The notes: a model not told the origin generated them from the letters alone. DNA of 64,000 nt from Chrysomallon squamiferum (GCA_012295275.1 CM022666.1:2628616-2692615), one strand, 5' to 3'. Positions 24,786 through 34,997 are shown, counted from the stretch's first letter. Program-made: numbers and translations.

Positions 24786-26957
24786 ATGACTAGACTCCTC
24801 GGAATTGAGTTTGCACCTCTGAACATCCCAATGGAACGGCGATTTCAGACGTTCGCAGTGTGGCAGTTCACGTTATCATTCATGTGTCTTGGTTTCGGCT
24901 TTTTGTTCCTCTTTATTTTCTTGCTCTTCACTCGATTCTACTTCATCCCTCTTCTCTACCTCGCCTGGTATCTGTATGACCAAAAAATCAGTGCCAGAGG
25001 TGGGCGCAGAATCACTTGGGCTCGGAACTGGAAAATATGGAAACATTTCTGCAACTACTTTCCTCTGAAGCTTCACAAGACAGTGGATCTGGACCCTTCC
25101 AAAAACTACATCTTCGCCTGTCACCCTCATGGTGTCTTTTGCATCAGCCATTTTGCTAATTTTGCTACAGAAGGGACACACTTCAGTAAGATGTTTCCTG
25201 GACTCACTCCTTACCTCCTTGTTCTTGCAGGACAGTTTATGTTTCCAGTTTTCAGAGAGTATTTCATGATGACAGGTGAGTCTTCACAGAGAGAATATTT
25301 TTTAATGCAGTTCTGACTGACCCCTGCATCTGCTAGTGTAGTGTCATAGTACAAATGTTTAGCTACTAGAACTGACTTAAATACTTCTACTAGTTCTCAT
25401 CTAGAAGAGTATGAGATGGATGCCCAAACCCCTGAAGCTGCTTCTAACATGAGGTTTACAGACATTTTGGGAGAACTACTTTTATGAATCAAATTAATAT
25501 TATTACTGAAAATAAAATTTGCTTGTTTTTGTTAGTAATAATTTTGAACACACACACACACACACACACACTACATAAAGTACATGCACATGCATGAACA
25601 CATATGTAAAATGCTTGGAACAGAATACTGTTGTTTTTTCATATCTTCCTGAATCAATGACACAAAGTTTATTTTATATGGCTATTATGTTTAGTAAGTT
25701 TGGCCAGCACCAAATAATTATTTTATTTATTTACCTTAATAGGTATATCCGTTTTTCTCTGGCTGATATCACTGTGTTTTAATTTATATTGCATACTGTT
25801 ATTTACCTCTGTATGACATCTGAAGATGATTTAACATTGTGCCAAGGTATCATTCTATCATTAAATATTAATTAATTAATTCATTCATTCATTTATTCTG
25901 TACAGAATATTACAAGTTATTGCTTGTTCTAAGTCTATAAAATGAAATGTTAGTTTACAATGGGAATTAAAAAGCTGTGTTGTTTTTCGAGGTGTTGCCG
26001 AAATATCAAAAAACAGCATCAACTATCTGTTATCGAAGAAAGGAACAGGAAATGTTCTGGCTATCATGGTAGGGGGAGCTGTTGAAGCTCTTGATGCTAA
26101 ACCCGGAATGTTCCGACTGAAGCTTCTCAACAGAAAAGGATTTTGTAAAATGGCTTTAAAACACGGGTAAGTGTGTTCACTGCCTAACAGTGAATTTTAG
26201 AAATTTTCTACAACCAGTCTTTGCTGCTAATAAAACAAAGAGACGAGCTTGAGAAGAGATGTCTGGATGATATATTTTGACTATTTCCTCTTTGTTTGTT
26301 AGTTTGTTTATATGTTATCTATCTGTCTGTCTGTTCTGTTCATCTATGTATCTATCTATCTATCTATCTATCTGTCTGTCTGTCTGTCTGTCTGTCTATA
26401 TATATATCTGTCTATCTGTCTGTCTGTCCATTTATCTGTCAGTCTGTCTTTCTGTGTGTGTGTCTGTGTGTGTTTAATAGCTGTTTCTTTTACATTTTTT
26501 AATGTTGACTAAATGTAAAGAAAAGTAGACAGAGCAGTTTTCACATTGGTGATTCGAAACTGTTGTTAAAAGCCAGTAGGAACCTCTGTGTCAGTGGAAG
26601 AGTTGTCTCCCCTGAACTGAGGCAGCAACAGTAGGATGTTGAAGAACTTTTGACAGATTGATGCTAAATAAATAATTGTCTTATTTACCTTTGTTTGACA
26701 AGCAGTAGCCAGTTTTATTTTTTATTCTGGAGAAAAAAGAAAGAGCAAAAAAAAAAGAAAAAACATATTAAAATATATGCCTGAGATGATGCAAGGATAC
26801 TGCCATTTTTTGTTTTCTTTTGTTTTCTTTTATTTTTGATTTTGTTTCATTTGATTTGACTTTATATTTGATTTTATTATATTTTATATCTTATTTTATT
26901 TCTTTTATATTTTATTTTATTTTATTATTATTTGTTTATTTGATTTGATTTTTTTTA

Positions 26958-26988
<31 letters not shown>

Positions 26989-28044
26989 GCAGTGCTAACA
27001 TATGTCCTGTATTCACATTTGGAGAAAACGACCTCTATAACCAGATTCCGAACCCTGATGGGTCTTTCCTGAGAAAAATTCAGAACCGACTGACGAGACT
27101 ATTTGGTTTCTCTGTGCCAGCCATCCATGGGCGTGGCATCTTCCAGTACACTTTTGGAATTATACCATATCGCAGACCCATGCACACAGTTGGTAGGTTG
27201 ATTTTTTATTCCAAGATTTTTAACTGAAGCTATGTAGTAGTTTAAACAGTTAATATAGTCTAGCAGCAAGTATAGTCAGCTTGGGATAAGGATTGATTTC
27301 ACAGATGAGTGAATTGATCTTATACTGTTTGAAGGCTTTCAATAGATCCATTCTTGGAATCATACTATATACATAAATACATACATACATACATAATACA
27401 TACATAAATACATACATACATACATAATACACACACACATACATACATACTACTACTTAAATACAAACATATATAATACATACACACACACACATATATA
27501 TATACACATACACACATAGATACATATACATATATGTGTGTATGTGTATACACATTCATTCATACATACATACATACAAACATACATACATACGAACAAC
27601 ATACATACATACATACACACGTGTATAGAATTATAAACAATTTGCAGATTTCAAACAAAATTTTTATAACACCACCATGTTGTTGTTTTTTATTGTTTTT
27701 TTAAAAACATCCCAAAAAACTCAAAAACCTTGAAAATGTCTAACAAAAACATCTGCCGACTGGTATTTCATTCTTTTTACCTTTTATACTTTTTTATGAC
27801 TGTTATTTTTTTTTTTTTTTTAATTTTATTTTTAATTTAAAAATTTTAAAAATTCTTTTTTTTTTCTTTTCTCTTTTTTATGACAAAAGTTGGCCGACCC
27901 ATAGAAGTAACAAAGGTTGAAAACATTTCAACTGAACAGGTGGACAAATTGCATGAACAATACAAGGAAGCCTTGATTTACCTGTTTGAAAGCAACAAGA
28001 GGAAATTCAATATACCTGAAGACAAACACTTAACATTTCATTAA
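24786..28044 (+). CDS. MOGAT2: 2-acylglycerol O-acyltransferase 2-like (DGAT2 family)
   Basis: ER-membrane acyltransferase that uses acyl-CoA to acylate mono- (or di-) acylglycerol in triacylglycerol synthesis. Coding exons 24786-25275, 25992-26166, 26993-27192 and 27890-28044 (TAA) join in phase to 339 aa, matching vertebrate MGAT2 (about 334 aa) better than DGAT2 (about 388 aa). The N-terminus has the EFAPL..P.ERR.QT.AV.QF signature, followed by a hydrophobic hairpin (about residues 26-63). HPHG, the catalytic-site motif, is at 113-116, VGGAVEA at 190-196, RKGF at 211-214, FGEND at 231-235 and HGRG plus FQYTFG in exon 3. The C-terminal FNIPEDKHL also resembles MGAT2. The acceptor TTTTCAG ends two bases before ATG, so a 5'UTR exon lies upstream. 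MGAT1, MGAT3 or a generic DGAT2-like enzyme are alternatives, since substrate choice cannot be read from sequence. Confidence 0.93.
26316..26472. repeat. (TCTA)n/(TCTG)n microsatellite
   Basis: Tetranucleotide run in the second intron of the MOGAT2-like gene. Reading frames across it translate to serine, leucine and cysteine repeats and are not genes. Confidence 0.95.
26510..26656 (+). pseudogene. Dead copy of a DZIP1 exon with flanking intron
   Basis: About 147 bases closely match 62,953-63,130 of the DZIP1-like gene. They share TCACATTGGTGATTC of the intron and, from the exon, GGAAGAGTTGTCTCCCCTGA and GAACTTTTGA. Compared with the source, this copy lacks about 20 bases of intron and the acceptor at the exon start, has CAG changed to TAG, and has lost the donor. 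Intron sequence is included, so the copying was at DNA level and not through mRNA. It is in the same orientation as both genes. Confidence 0.85.
27371..27622. repeat. (ACAT)n-rich microsatellite
   Basis: CATA/ACAT tetranucleotides with CA and TA interruptions in the third intron of the MOGAT2-like gene. Confidence 0.9.
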
Positions 28045-30325
28045 ATACAGGTGATGTTAAAAAAAGTATATTTAGTAAGAGCATAAAGAGTTTGTTCTTT
28101 GATGGTGACAATAACCTAGAGTAAATTAAAATAATTTTTTATTTTTTAACTTTTTTTTAAAAATTTTGAAACTTAAGGTGGTACATGATGCATTTTGATT
28201 TTTTTTTTAACAAAAAGGTATTTTCTTTTTCTTTTTTCTTTTTAAATTTTTTTATTATTATTATTATTATTTTATACATAGCCATGGTATATTGTTAATT
28301 TAAAATAGAAAACAATAACCTACAATTTTGGTGCATTTAAATAAATAAAAGAAATATAGAAATGTATATATATATATATATACAAATATTGTTAATACCT
28401 CTATCTGGAGTCTTTATAAAGTGGTTTAAATTGCAGTTTTGGACTAGTTTGTCTGCTTCTTTTCTGAAATCTTGGAATCCCCCCCCCATTATTAATCAAA
28501 CTCTTTTTGTCTTTAAGGTAATTCCACCACAATGTTGCTGCCCCTTCTTGTTTCAAATCTTGGATTTACCCTGCCAAATGGACAGACAGACAGAGAGAGA
28601 GACAGGCATATACATACATACATACATACATACATATATTGTAACGCTTTTGTTTTTTTATCTCTTAGGATTTAAAAGAAGCAATATTTTTTATTCTTTA
28701 GAAAATATAAAAATCTGGAGAACGGAATTTTTTGTTTAAATTCAAAAAAAAAAAAATATATATAAAAAAAATTTAGGATGTTATAAATTGTCATTTTTAA
28801 CCATTTTTTTACCAGATGGATTTTTCTTTTGTTATTATTATTTTTTTTTAAATATTTAGCAAATAAATGACTTTTGTTTTGAGTTGCTGCAGTATTAGGA
28901 CTTTGTTATTACCAGTTTAAAAAATAATAATAAGTTTCGTTTGAGAGAGAAAGCCAAATAAAAGATGAATTAAGGAACTTTATAGAACTAATTTCCATAT
29001 TCTCTGGCATAAGAAAAGAAAACAACATTGTAAGTTGCATATTTTATATTTAATGTTTCCATTAAATTACCTTTTGTTGTGTCTCATAATAGTTTTGTAC
29101 CAGGTGAATTTTTGAGAATTTTTTTTCAAAAATATAAAATATGAAAAAAATAACGAAAAAACCCATTAAAAAACCCAACAAACAAACAAAAAAAAAAAAT
29201 AATAAAAAAGGAAACAGACAAAAAAAAATAAATAAATAAATAAATAATAAAAATAAATTTGTGAAAAGTACTCAGTAAATGATGTTCAACTTTACATTTT
29301 AAGAAAGTCAAGGGGGAGTTACTGTTCTTTGATATGTTAATTTTTGAGACTGAAAAATTACAGAATGTTTTTTCAAACGGTTGATGTTAAAAAAATATAT
29401 ATATTCTTTAACAATGAAACGTTGCAAAAAACAAACAAACAAAAAAAAAACCAGGTGAAACTTCCAGCCAAAAGCTTCACTTCACAAGGTGTACTTTTCT
29501 TTTATAAATCTTTTATTTTTATTTTTTAAAGGTAACTTAGAACATCTATTTCCATAAATTATAATATAAATTGCCTTGCTAAGGCCACTGAATGAATTGT
29601 ACATTTTGAGAAAAAAAAAATCAAAATCAGAAAATCAAAAGCATGGATGAATTGTGAATCTGTCAGACCTTTCCAAGATTCAGATGTCATTTATGGGGAG
29701 AATTCAAAGAAAATAAAACTGATTTATTGTTGATGAGTTTTTGTGTATGTGTGTCTTTAAAAGTATTTTTTTAGATATAACATCTACTGAAACTAGATTT
29801 AATTCAGTGAATTATTGTATTTGGTGAAAAGATAGAAAAGCATATGAAGAATTGTTCCATTTAATTTCTTTAACTTTTTAAAAATTGATCATTCACTTTT
29901 CCATTAATTTCTCTTCTCTTCTGGAAATTACCAAAACTGTTTCAGTTTGCTGACAACCAATGTGATTAAGAATTTTTTTTTTATTATTTAAATTTTATTT
30001 CATTGTACATTTAAGGAAGAATTGGGAAATTTTATATATTTATATATATATAACACATTATACTTAAAATTGCTGACTGGTCAGTAACTCATCATTAAAA
30101 TGAGGAATAGGACAACTGCTCACAACAATTGCTGATTTTTTTATAAAAAATATTTTATTATAGGTTATGATACAATAAATAAATAAAATAAATAAGATAA
30201 CAAAGTTAATTCTGAATCAGCTATATTGTAAACAAGTTCAGGATAGAAGTGTGAGGACAAGAGTTCTTGAACAGGACATTATAGTTCCAAATATTGTGGG
30301 AGACACTTCCAGTCCACTGTTTCCA
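28045..30325. other. MOGAT2-like 3'UTR/flank and intergenic sequence
   Basis: AATAAA occurs at 28340-28345 and overlapping positions, a plausible poly(A) signal about 300 bases after the stop. The rest is AT-rich with poly-A/T tracts, a (CATA)n run near 28,609-28,637 and a dispersed segment (28,851-28,919) that recurs inverted in the LGSN cluster. No coding potential was seen. Confidence 0.5.
28851..28919. repeat. Dispersed repeat, inverted copy at 32,652-32,717
   Basis: This stretch, containing TTGCTGCAGTATTAGGACTT and TGTTATTACCAGTTT, is almost the reverse complement of 32,652-32,717, with a four-base length difference. Confidence 0.9.
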
Positions 30326-30532
30326 TCAGAAAAATCCTGACACAAATTCTGCAGTCTGCTGAGTGGATTTCTTCATATCCATCCAGTTTGGTTCACCTTG
30401 CTGATGTTGGAGGATGAGAGTTGAAACCAGTGCCTGGTCTTTATGTAGACTGTTTCCATAACTCACTGATGTCATTAGTTCTGGAACCATCTGAAATCGT
30501 GGTGTTTTGGATGTTCTATGGACTGCTTGTAA
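30326..30532 (-). CDS. Possible terminal exon of an unidentified gene
   Basis: On the minus strand the frame is open from after a TGA at 30535-30533 to a TGA stop at 30328-30326. The DNA is less AT-rich than its surroundings and codes for complex protein, including RTSKTPRFQMVPELMTSVS and GEPNWMDMKKSTQQTAEFV. ATTTCAG just before ATG (30490) could be an acceptor, leaving 54 codons, or the exon may start further upstream. I do not recognise the family and found no partner exon, so it may be a real last exon, a decayed gene or a repeat fragment. Confidence 0.35.
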   Translation of the reverse strand, partial: LQAVHRTSKTPRFQMVPELMTSVSYGNSLHKDQALVSTLILQHQQGEPNWMDMKKSTQQTAEFVSGFF

Positions 30533-30535
30533 TCA

Positions 30536-30543
30536 AACATTCT

Positions 30544-30575
<32 letters not shown>

Positions 30576-31371
30576 AGAAGAAGAAAAGAAAATTATAACT
30601 AAATTAGTAATTAATACATCTACTTATAAATATTATTTCTGCCATAAATACGATGGTCAAATACACATTAATAATCATCAGTTCGAAAATTCGAAATGAA
30701 AGAATATTTGCATGGTTTCTTAAAGAAATCGTCTTTCACTAGAGTGTCTGTAATTCCACATAAACTCGCTGAGAATGTTCACACTTCAGTAGATGTTTGC
30801 ATTTAAATAGCAAATAGCTTGTTTGACGCATTACACTCCTTTGTAAGCAAAATATACAATTATTATTATTATTATTATTATTATTATTTGAATGCATATA
30901 TTTTATTTTAAAAATATAAAATATAAATCTCTATTCCAGTAGAAACGATATCCACTAAATGAATTCGTTTATGTCTACGGTTACCGTTTGAAGTCTACGA
31001 ACATCGTTGCGGTGAAAGACGTAAATGATTTCAAACACCAGATTTTTTCCTCATTTCAAAAAGAATCTAGTTACGGCCATGCATAAATACTACTTTTTGT
31101 ACTGTATCAGACAAAGTGCGATGTCCCATTTCTAGTAAGCATTACTGATTTGATAGTTAAATTTTAAAGAAATATAAACTAACTTCTTTGATAACCAAAA
31201 TAAAACTATTAAGGATATAAACATATAACGTATTTAATATTTTTGTCATAGTAAGTCCAGGCCAAATATGTCCTCTTTTTTTTTCCATTAAATTGCAATC
31301 GTCACTTTGTGTACTGAGGACAGGACAATTGGTTGAATTTATAAAGAAAAAAAAAAAATAAAAAATAAAAA

Positions 31372-31410
<39 letters not shown>

Positions 31411-31640
31411 CAAAAAATAATGCATGATCAGAAGAACATAGTCCCAGCAATTTCAACATGGAAATATAATTTATGTGTGATTATTTATTTAATAAATAAA
31501 TGTTGTTATATCAAATGATAATAAACATCATTACCGAACAACGTGTCAAATACTGAAAATGACAAAGAACAACAACAAAAAACCCTGTGTTAAACAGACT
31601 TGATGGGTTTTGTTCATGTCTGTTGTGTAGTATAGGCTGT
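30536..31640. other. Gene-free stretch before the LGSN array
   Basis: AT-rich, with poly-A at 30,547-30,573, (ATT)n at 30,860-30,888 and (AAT)n at 31,373-31,410. A minus-strand open frame at 31,459-31,157 is partly repeat translation. No gene is supported. Confidence 0.5.
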
Positions 31641-31687
31641 ATATGAGGCGCAACAAAATAAAAAGGCGGAAAAAACATTACCGCAAC

Positions 31688-31730
31688 TAAACCGGAGGTG
31701 ACGTCAGATGCACACGTGACGGTAAAATGA
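31688..31730. promoter_or_regulatory. ETS-like / CRE / E-box composite element, left copy
   Basis: ACCGGAGGTGACGTCA contains a full palindromic CRE (TGACGTCA), followed by an E-box CACGTG and TAAAATGACTG. A close relative is at 47,408-47,450. Function is inferred from motifs only. Confidence 0.35.
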
Positions 31731-31947
31731 CTGGATCAGAACTGAAAATGGACGCAGGGCGGGAACCAAGATAACTCTCCATGATCGCTATACTCGCATT
31801 CTCTAGGTGGCCGTTTGGGACACATTTTCTGCAGACTGTAATTCTGGTCACTGCGTGAAATATAGAAATTTATTTATAGTGGTTGCTGGATAAAACTGTT
31901 TATATCAACACAGTTTATTTATTTACTTATTAATGAAAATAATAGTG

Positions 31948-32560
31948 AAAAGTAAGTAACACAAAGTACTAAAGAAATATCTTAAGAAGGAATAAAAATT
32001 CGGTATATATTTGCTTAGATAAATAAATAAATAAATAAACAGCTAAAGTTAAGTTCGACTTTTATAGGAATAATGAAATTAATTGTTTTATGACAAATAT
32101 TTAAGAGAATACATTTTCTTTTCATTAATATTTATTGCATTAATTTAGATTTTTGTATGCATAATATGAAGATACTAAATTAATTGATATTTACAGTTGC
32201 CTGTAAGGAACAGAATGTACAATATGAAGGAGGATGTAGTCAAATTCTAAAAAATAAATAAATAATAAAATAAAACAAAATTTAAAAGGCTTCAGAAATA
32301 AGTGTTTGTGTATGTGTGTGTTGGTGCGTGTATGTTTGTGTGAAAGAGTAGCTATTTGTGTTCCTGTGTCTGGGCAAATTTTCAGTCTGCAAATGTTTCA
32401 GAGATGTTCATTTTATACATACAATAATGTGGAGTAGACACACTTCAGAAGGGTTCTCTGTTTGTTATGAAAGATAACTAATATTACCTGCACTGATGGA
32501 TTATAGTAGCAGGTATTTTATTCCGATTCTTACTACGTGATACCCAGAAATAAACAATTC
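31948..32560 (+). repeat. LGSN 3'-flank segmental duplicate without its gene
   Basis: Shares GTACTAAAGAA, GAATAAAAATTCGGTATATA, TTGTTTTATGACAAATATT and AGAGAATACATTTTC with the 3' flank of copy A (about 35,517-35,660) and, inverted, with the flank of copy E (about 48,840-48,960). TTTGTTATGAAAG and CTAATATTACCTGCA recur inverted near 48,452-48,482. A gene body is absent just upstream, so this looks like the remains of a lost array member. Confidence 0.7.
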
Positions 32561-32815
32561 ATTATTGTACTTGTAAGTATACTACATATATTTATTTTGT
32601 CACGTGTTTTTGTATTTGATGGTGCAATGAAATACTGTTCTCAACGTATATAAAACTGGTAATAACAAAGTCCTAATACTGCAGCAACTCTAAACAAAAG
32701 TTATTTGCTAAATATTTATGTGTCACTTAGTCAGTAAGAAATAGTTATTTTGAAAACAGCACAGGTTACTTATCAAACTAAAGAAGTAGAAAATAACAGT
32801 TAACTAAATTTCGGT

Positions 32816-32880
32816 ATGAACAACATTAACCAGATTCGCAAATAACTCTCAAAATACCAATACGTTCAGTATACTTTTTT
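32816..32880 (+). pseudogene. Truncated LGSN exon-1 relic
   Basis: Begins like a genuine LGSN exon 1 (ATG AAC AAC ATT AAC CAG ATT CGC AAA), then has TAA at 32843-32845 in place of CAA. Homology stops after CAGTATACTTTTT near 32,880. No exon 2 follows in register. Confidence 0.9.
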
Positions 32881-33053
32881 AAACAATAATTCGGTTGTTC
32901 GTTTTTAAAATGAAAACGGCTTTTGAAAATAAGTCTATTAAGACTCAAACCAGTAAATGATTATGAACTTTTAACAATATATAATATGCAGCTGTTCAGT
33001 GGATGGTTACGCCTGAACCTAGACATTAATCTTGGACAATAAATACAGCTGCA

Positions 33054-33060
33054 TATATAA
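33054..33060 (+). promoter_or_regulatory. TATA box candidate of LGSN copy A
   Basis: TATATAA in a block shared with copies B, D and E. It lies 279 bases before the ATG. Removing the 137-base duplication in between gives about 142, close to 149, 149 and 152 in B, D and E. Confidence 0.6.
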
Positions 33061-33107
33061 GCAGTTTGCAATAAACCGTGTTAATGAGTTCAGTTTTATT
33101 CCTAGAC

Positions 33108-33245
33108 GTTTTTTCCTCGCTTGGCTAGTGCTACTGGTAACATCTCGTCAGAAATAGTTTTTACCGAAGATCAGCACAGTTAATTAAATTTCTGAATGGA
33201 CAACGTTAACCAGATTCGCAAACAACTCTCAAAATACCAATACGT
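33108..33245 (+). repeat. Tandem-duplicated LGSN leader and exon-1 start (first unit)
   Basis: The stretch from TTCCTCGCTTGGCTAGTGCT through the first 51 bases of an exon 1 is repeated 137 bases downstream, where it leads into the functional exon 1 of copy A. The unit includes an ATG at 33196 whose frame runs through the junction to TAG at 33292-33294, a 32-codon upstream ORF ending 38 bases before the real start at 33333. Confidence 0.9.
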
Positions 33246-33332
33246 TTTATTCCTCGCTTGGCTAGTGCTACTGGTAACATCTCGTCAGAAATAGTTTTTA
33301 CCAAACAGTAGCACAGTTAATTACATTTCTGT

Positions 33333-33499
33333 ATGGACAACGTTAACCAGATTCGCAAACAACTCTCAAAATATCAATATGTTCAATATACGTTTTCTGA
33401 CATAAACGGAACATCTCGTGGTAAGATCTTACCAATTCGAAACGCTGAGGAATTTGAGAAAGGGATAGAATTATATAGCGGTAAGTGTTTTTTTTTTAT

Positions 33500-33565
<66 letters not shown>

Positions 33566-34997
33566 GTTTTTGTTTGTTTTTAAAAATAATTGTTTAGACA
33601 GACAAAAATACGTCCAACCTTTCATAAAAATAAATTCCTATTATTGAATTCAACCTCAAAACTGTAGCTTCTCACGTTCATACTACCTATTATTTGACCA
33701 GACTAATATCCTTGAAATCGCAGTTAAAAAACAGCCACAAAAAAAAAAAAAAAAAAAAAAAAAATAATAATAATAATAATAACCATAATTAGAATATATT
33801 AATATTTTTCATATATATAATGTTCATACTATATTACAGGTTCTTTGATGTGTTCCCACAGAAGAGATAAAAAACAATGGCTTCCCAAACATGGCTGTCA
33901 TCCCAGATTTGGACACCCTACATCCGCTTCCTTGGGCTGGAAATGGAAAATTTAAAATTGCAGAATTCTACTGTGAAACCGAATGGATGCCAAATCTTAA
34001 ATATCAGGAAGCTTGTCCCAGATATGTAGCGAAACAACAATCACAGAAACTGCAAGGCTTAGGTTATGAATTGTTCTCCGGATTTGAAATGGAATTTGTC
34101 TTGAGGCATCAACAATCAGAAAAGCCAGTATTTGAAAGTAATGGTTATTGTAAGAACAAGACCTTCAGACACGTTGAAGGGTTTCTCCTAGAACTGGATA
34201 ACCTGTTACTGGAATCCGGTGTAGAAATTGGTGAGTTTTGTACAGAATACGGTCCTGGTATGATAGAGTGCGCGATGAAGCCTCAGTGGGGAATCAGAAG
34301 TCCAGACGCATCTTTTGGACTCGTCCAAGGACTGCTTGAAACAGCCGAACAACATGGCTTTGATGCATCTTTTATTTCGAAACATAGTAAGACCGAAGGT
34401 GGCATTGGTTCGCATTTTAATCATTCTCTTTGGGAAAAAGAAACGAAAACCAATCTGTTTTATGATCCTTCCAAAGATGATTTCTTATCAGACATCGCCC
34501 GATTTTGGATTGGAGGACTCGTGAAACATGCCGATGCGCTAACAGCAATTTGTTGTCCAACAGTCAATTGTTATCGTCGTCTGTTTCAGCCTAGGGTACC
34601 TGGAAAGTGTTTCTGGGGCACTGACGATAGAAATGCAGCTTTTCGCATGAAAAATAGCGGAATGAAGCACACATATGTTGAAAATCGAATTCCAAGTGGA
34701 AAATGTAATCCTTACCTGGTGTTTGCAGCAAACATTGCTGCAGGTATTGACGGCATCGTCAACAAGATAGAATGTCCACCTCGTAATGATCCGTCTGCCT
34801 CGGATCTGCCCACTTCCCTGTCGTCTGCTTTGGACGCTTTGAAGAAAGATGACGTAATGGTGTCAGCACTGAGCCAGACATTTGTAGACTGGTTCGTGCA
34901 GCTGAAAACGGAAATGGAAATAAAACCTTTACGAGGAGAACACGCCCCGCAAGATGACGATGAAAGACTGAGAATGGAAAGAAAAATGTATGAATAA
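33333..34997 (+). CDS. LGSN: Lengsin-like protein, copy A (compensated deletion)
   Basis: Glutamine-synthetase-fold protein of the lengsin type. Exon 1 is 33333-33480 (148 nt, GT at 33481), encoding the beta-grasp N-terminus with YTFSDINGTSRGK. The usual acceptor (exon from 33840) would give a frameshift, because 20 bases present in B, D and E are missing after CACAGAAG, with GAAG at both deletion ends. A second acceptor, TTCCCACAG ending at 33861, restores the frame: exon 2 33862-34997, total 427 aa, lacking 14 residues of the linker. The rest is intact, with GFEMEF, TEYGPGMIE, GSHFNHSLW and NPYLVFAANIAAG. The intron holds a long CT repeat. A duplicated leader adds an upstream ORF. If the second acceptor is not used, this is a pseudogene. 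Confidence 0.75.
33504..33561. repeat. (CT)n microsatellite in LGSN-A intron
   Basis: Pure CT run starting about 20 bases after the donor of copy A. Copy D has only a short remnant (CTCTCTCTCT) at the same place. Confidence 0.95.

Noticed and set aside
26277-26512. Three overlapping Ser/Leu/Cys-repeat open frames
   Set aside because: Translation of the TCTA/TCTG tetranucleotide run in an intron.
34206-34424. Minus-strand frames inside LGSN exon 2, recurring in A, B, D and E
   Set aside because: Shadow frames, conserved only because the sense coding sequence is conserved.
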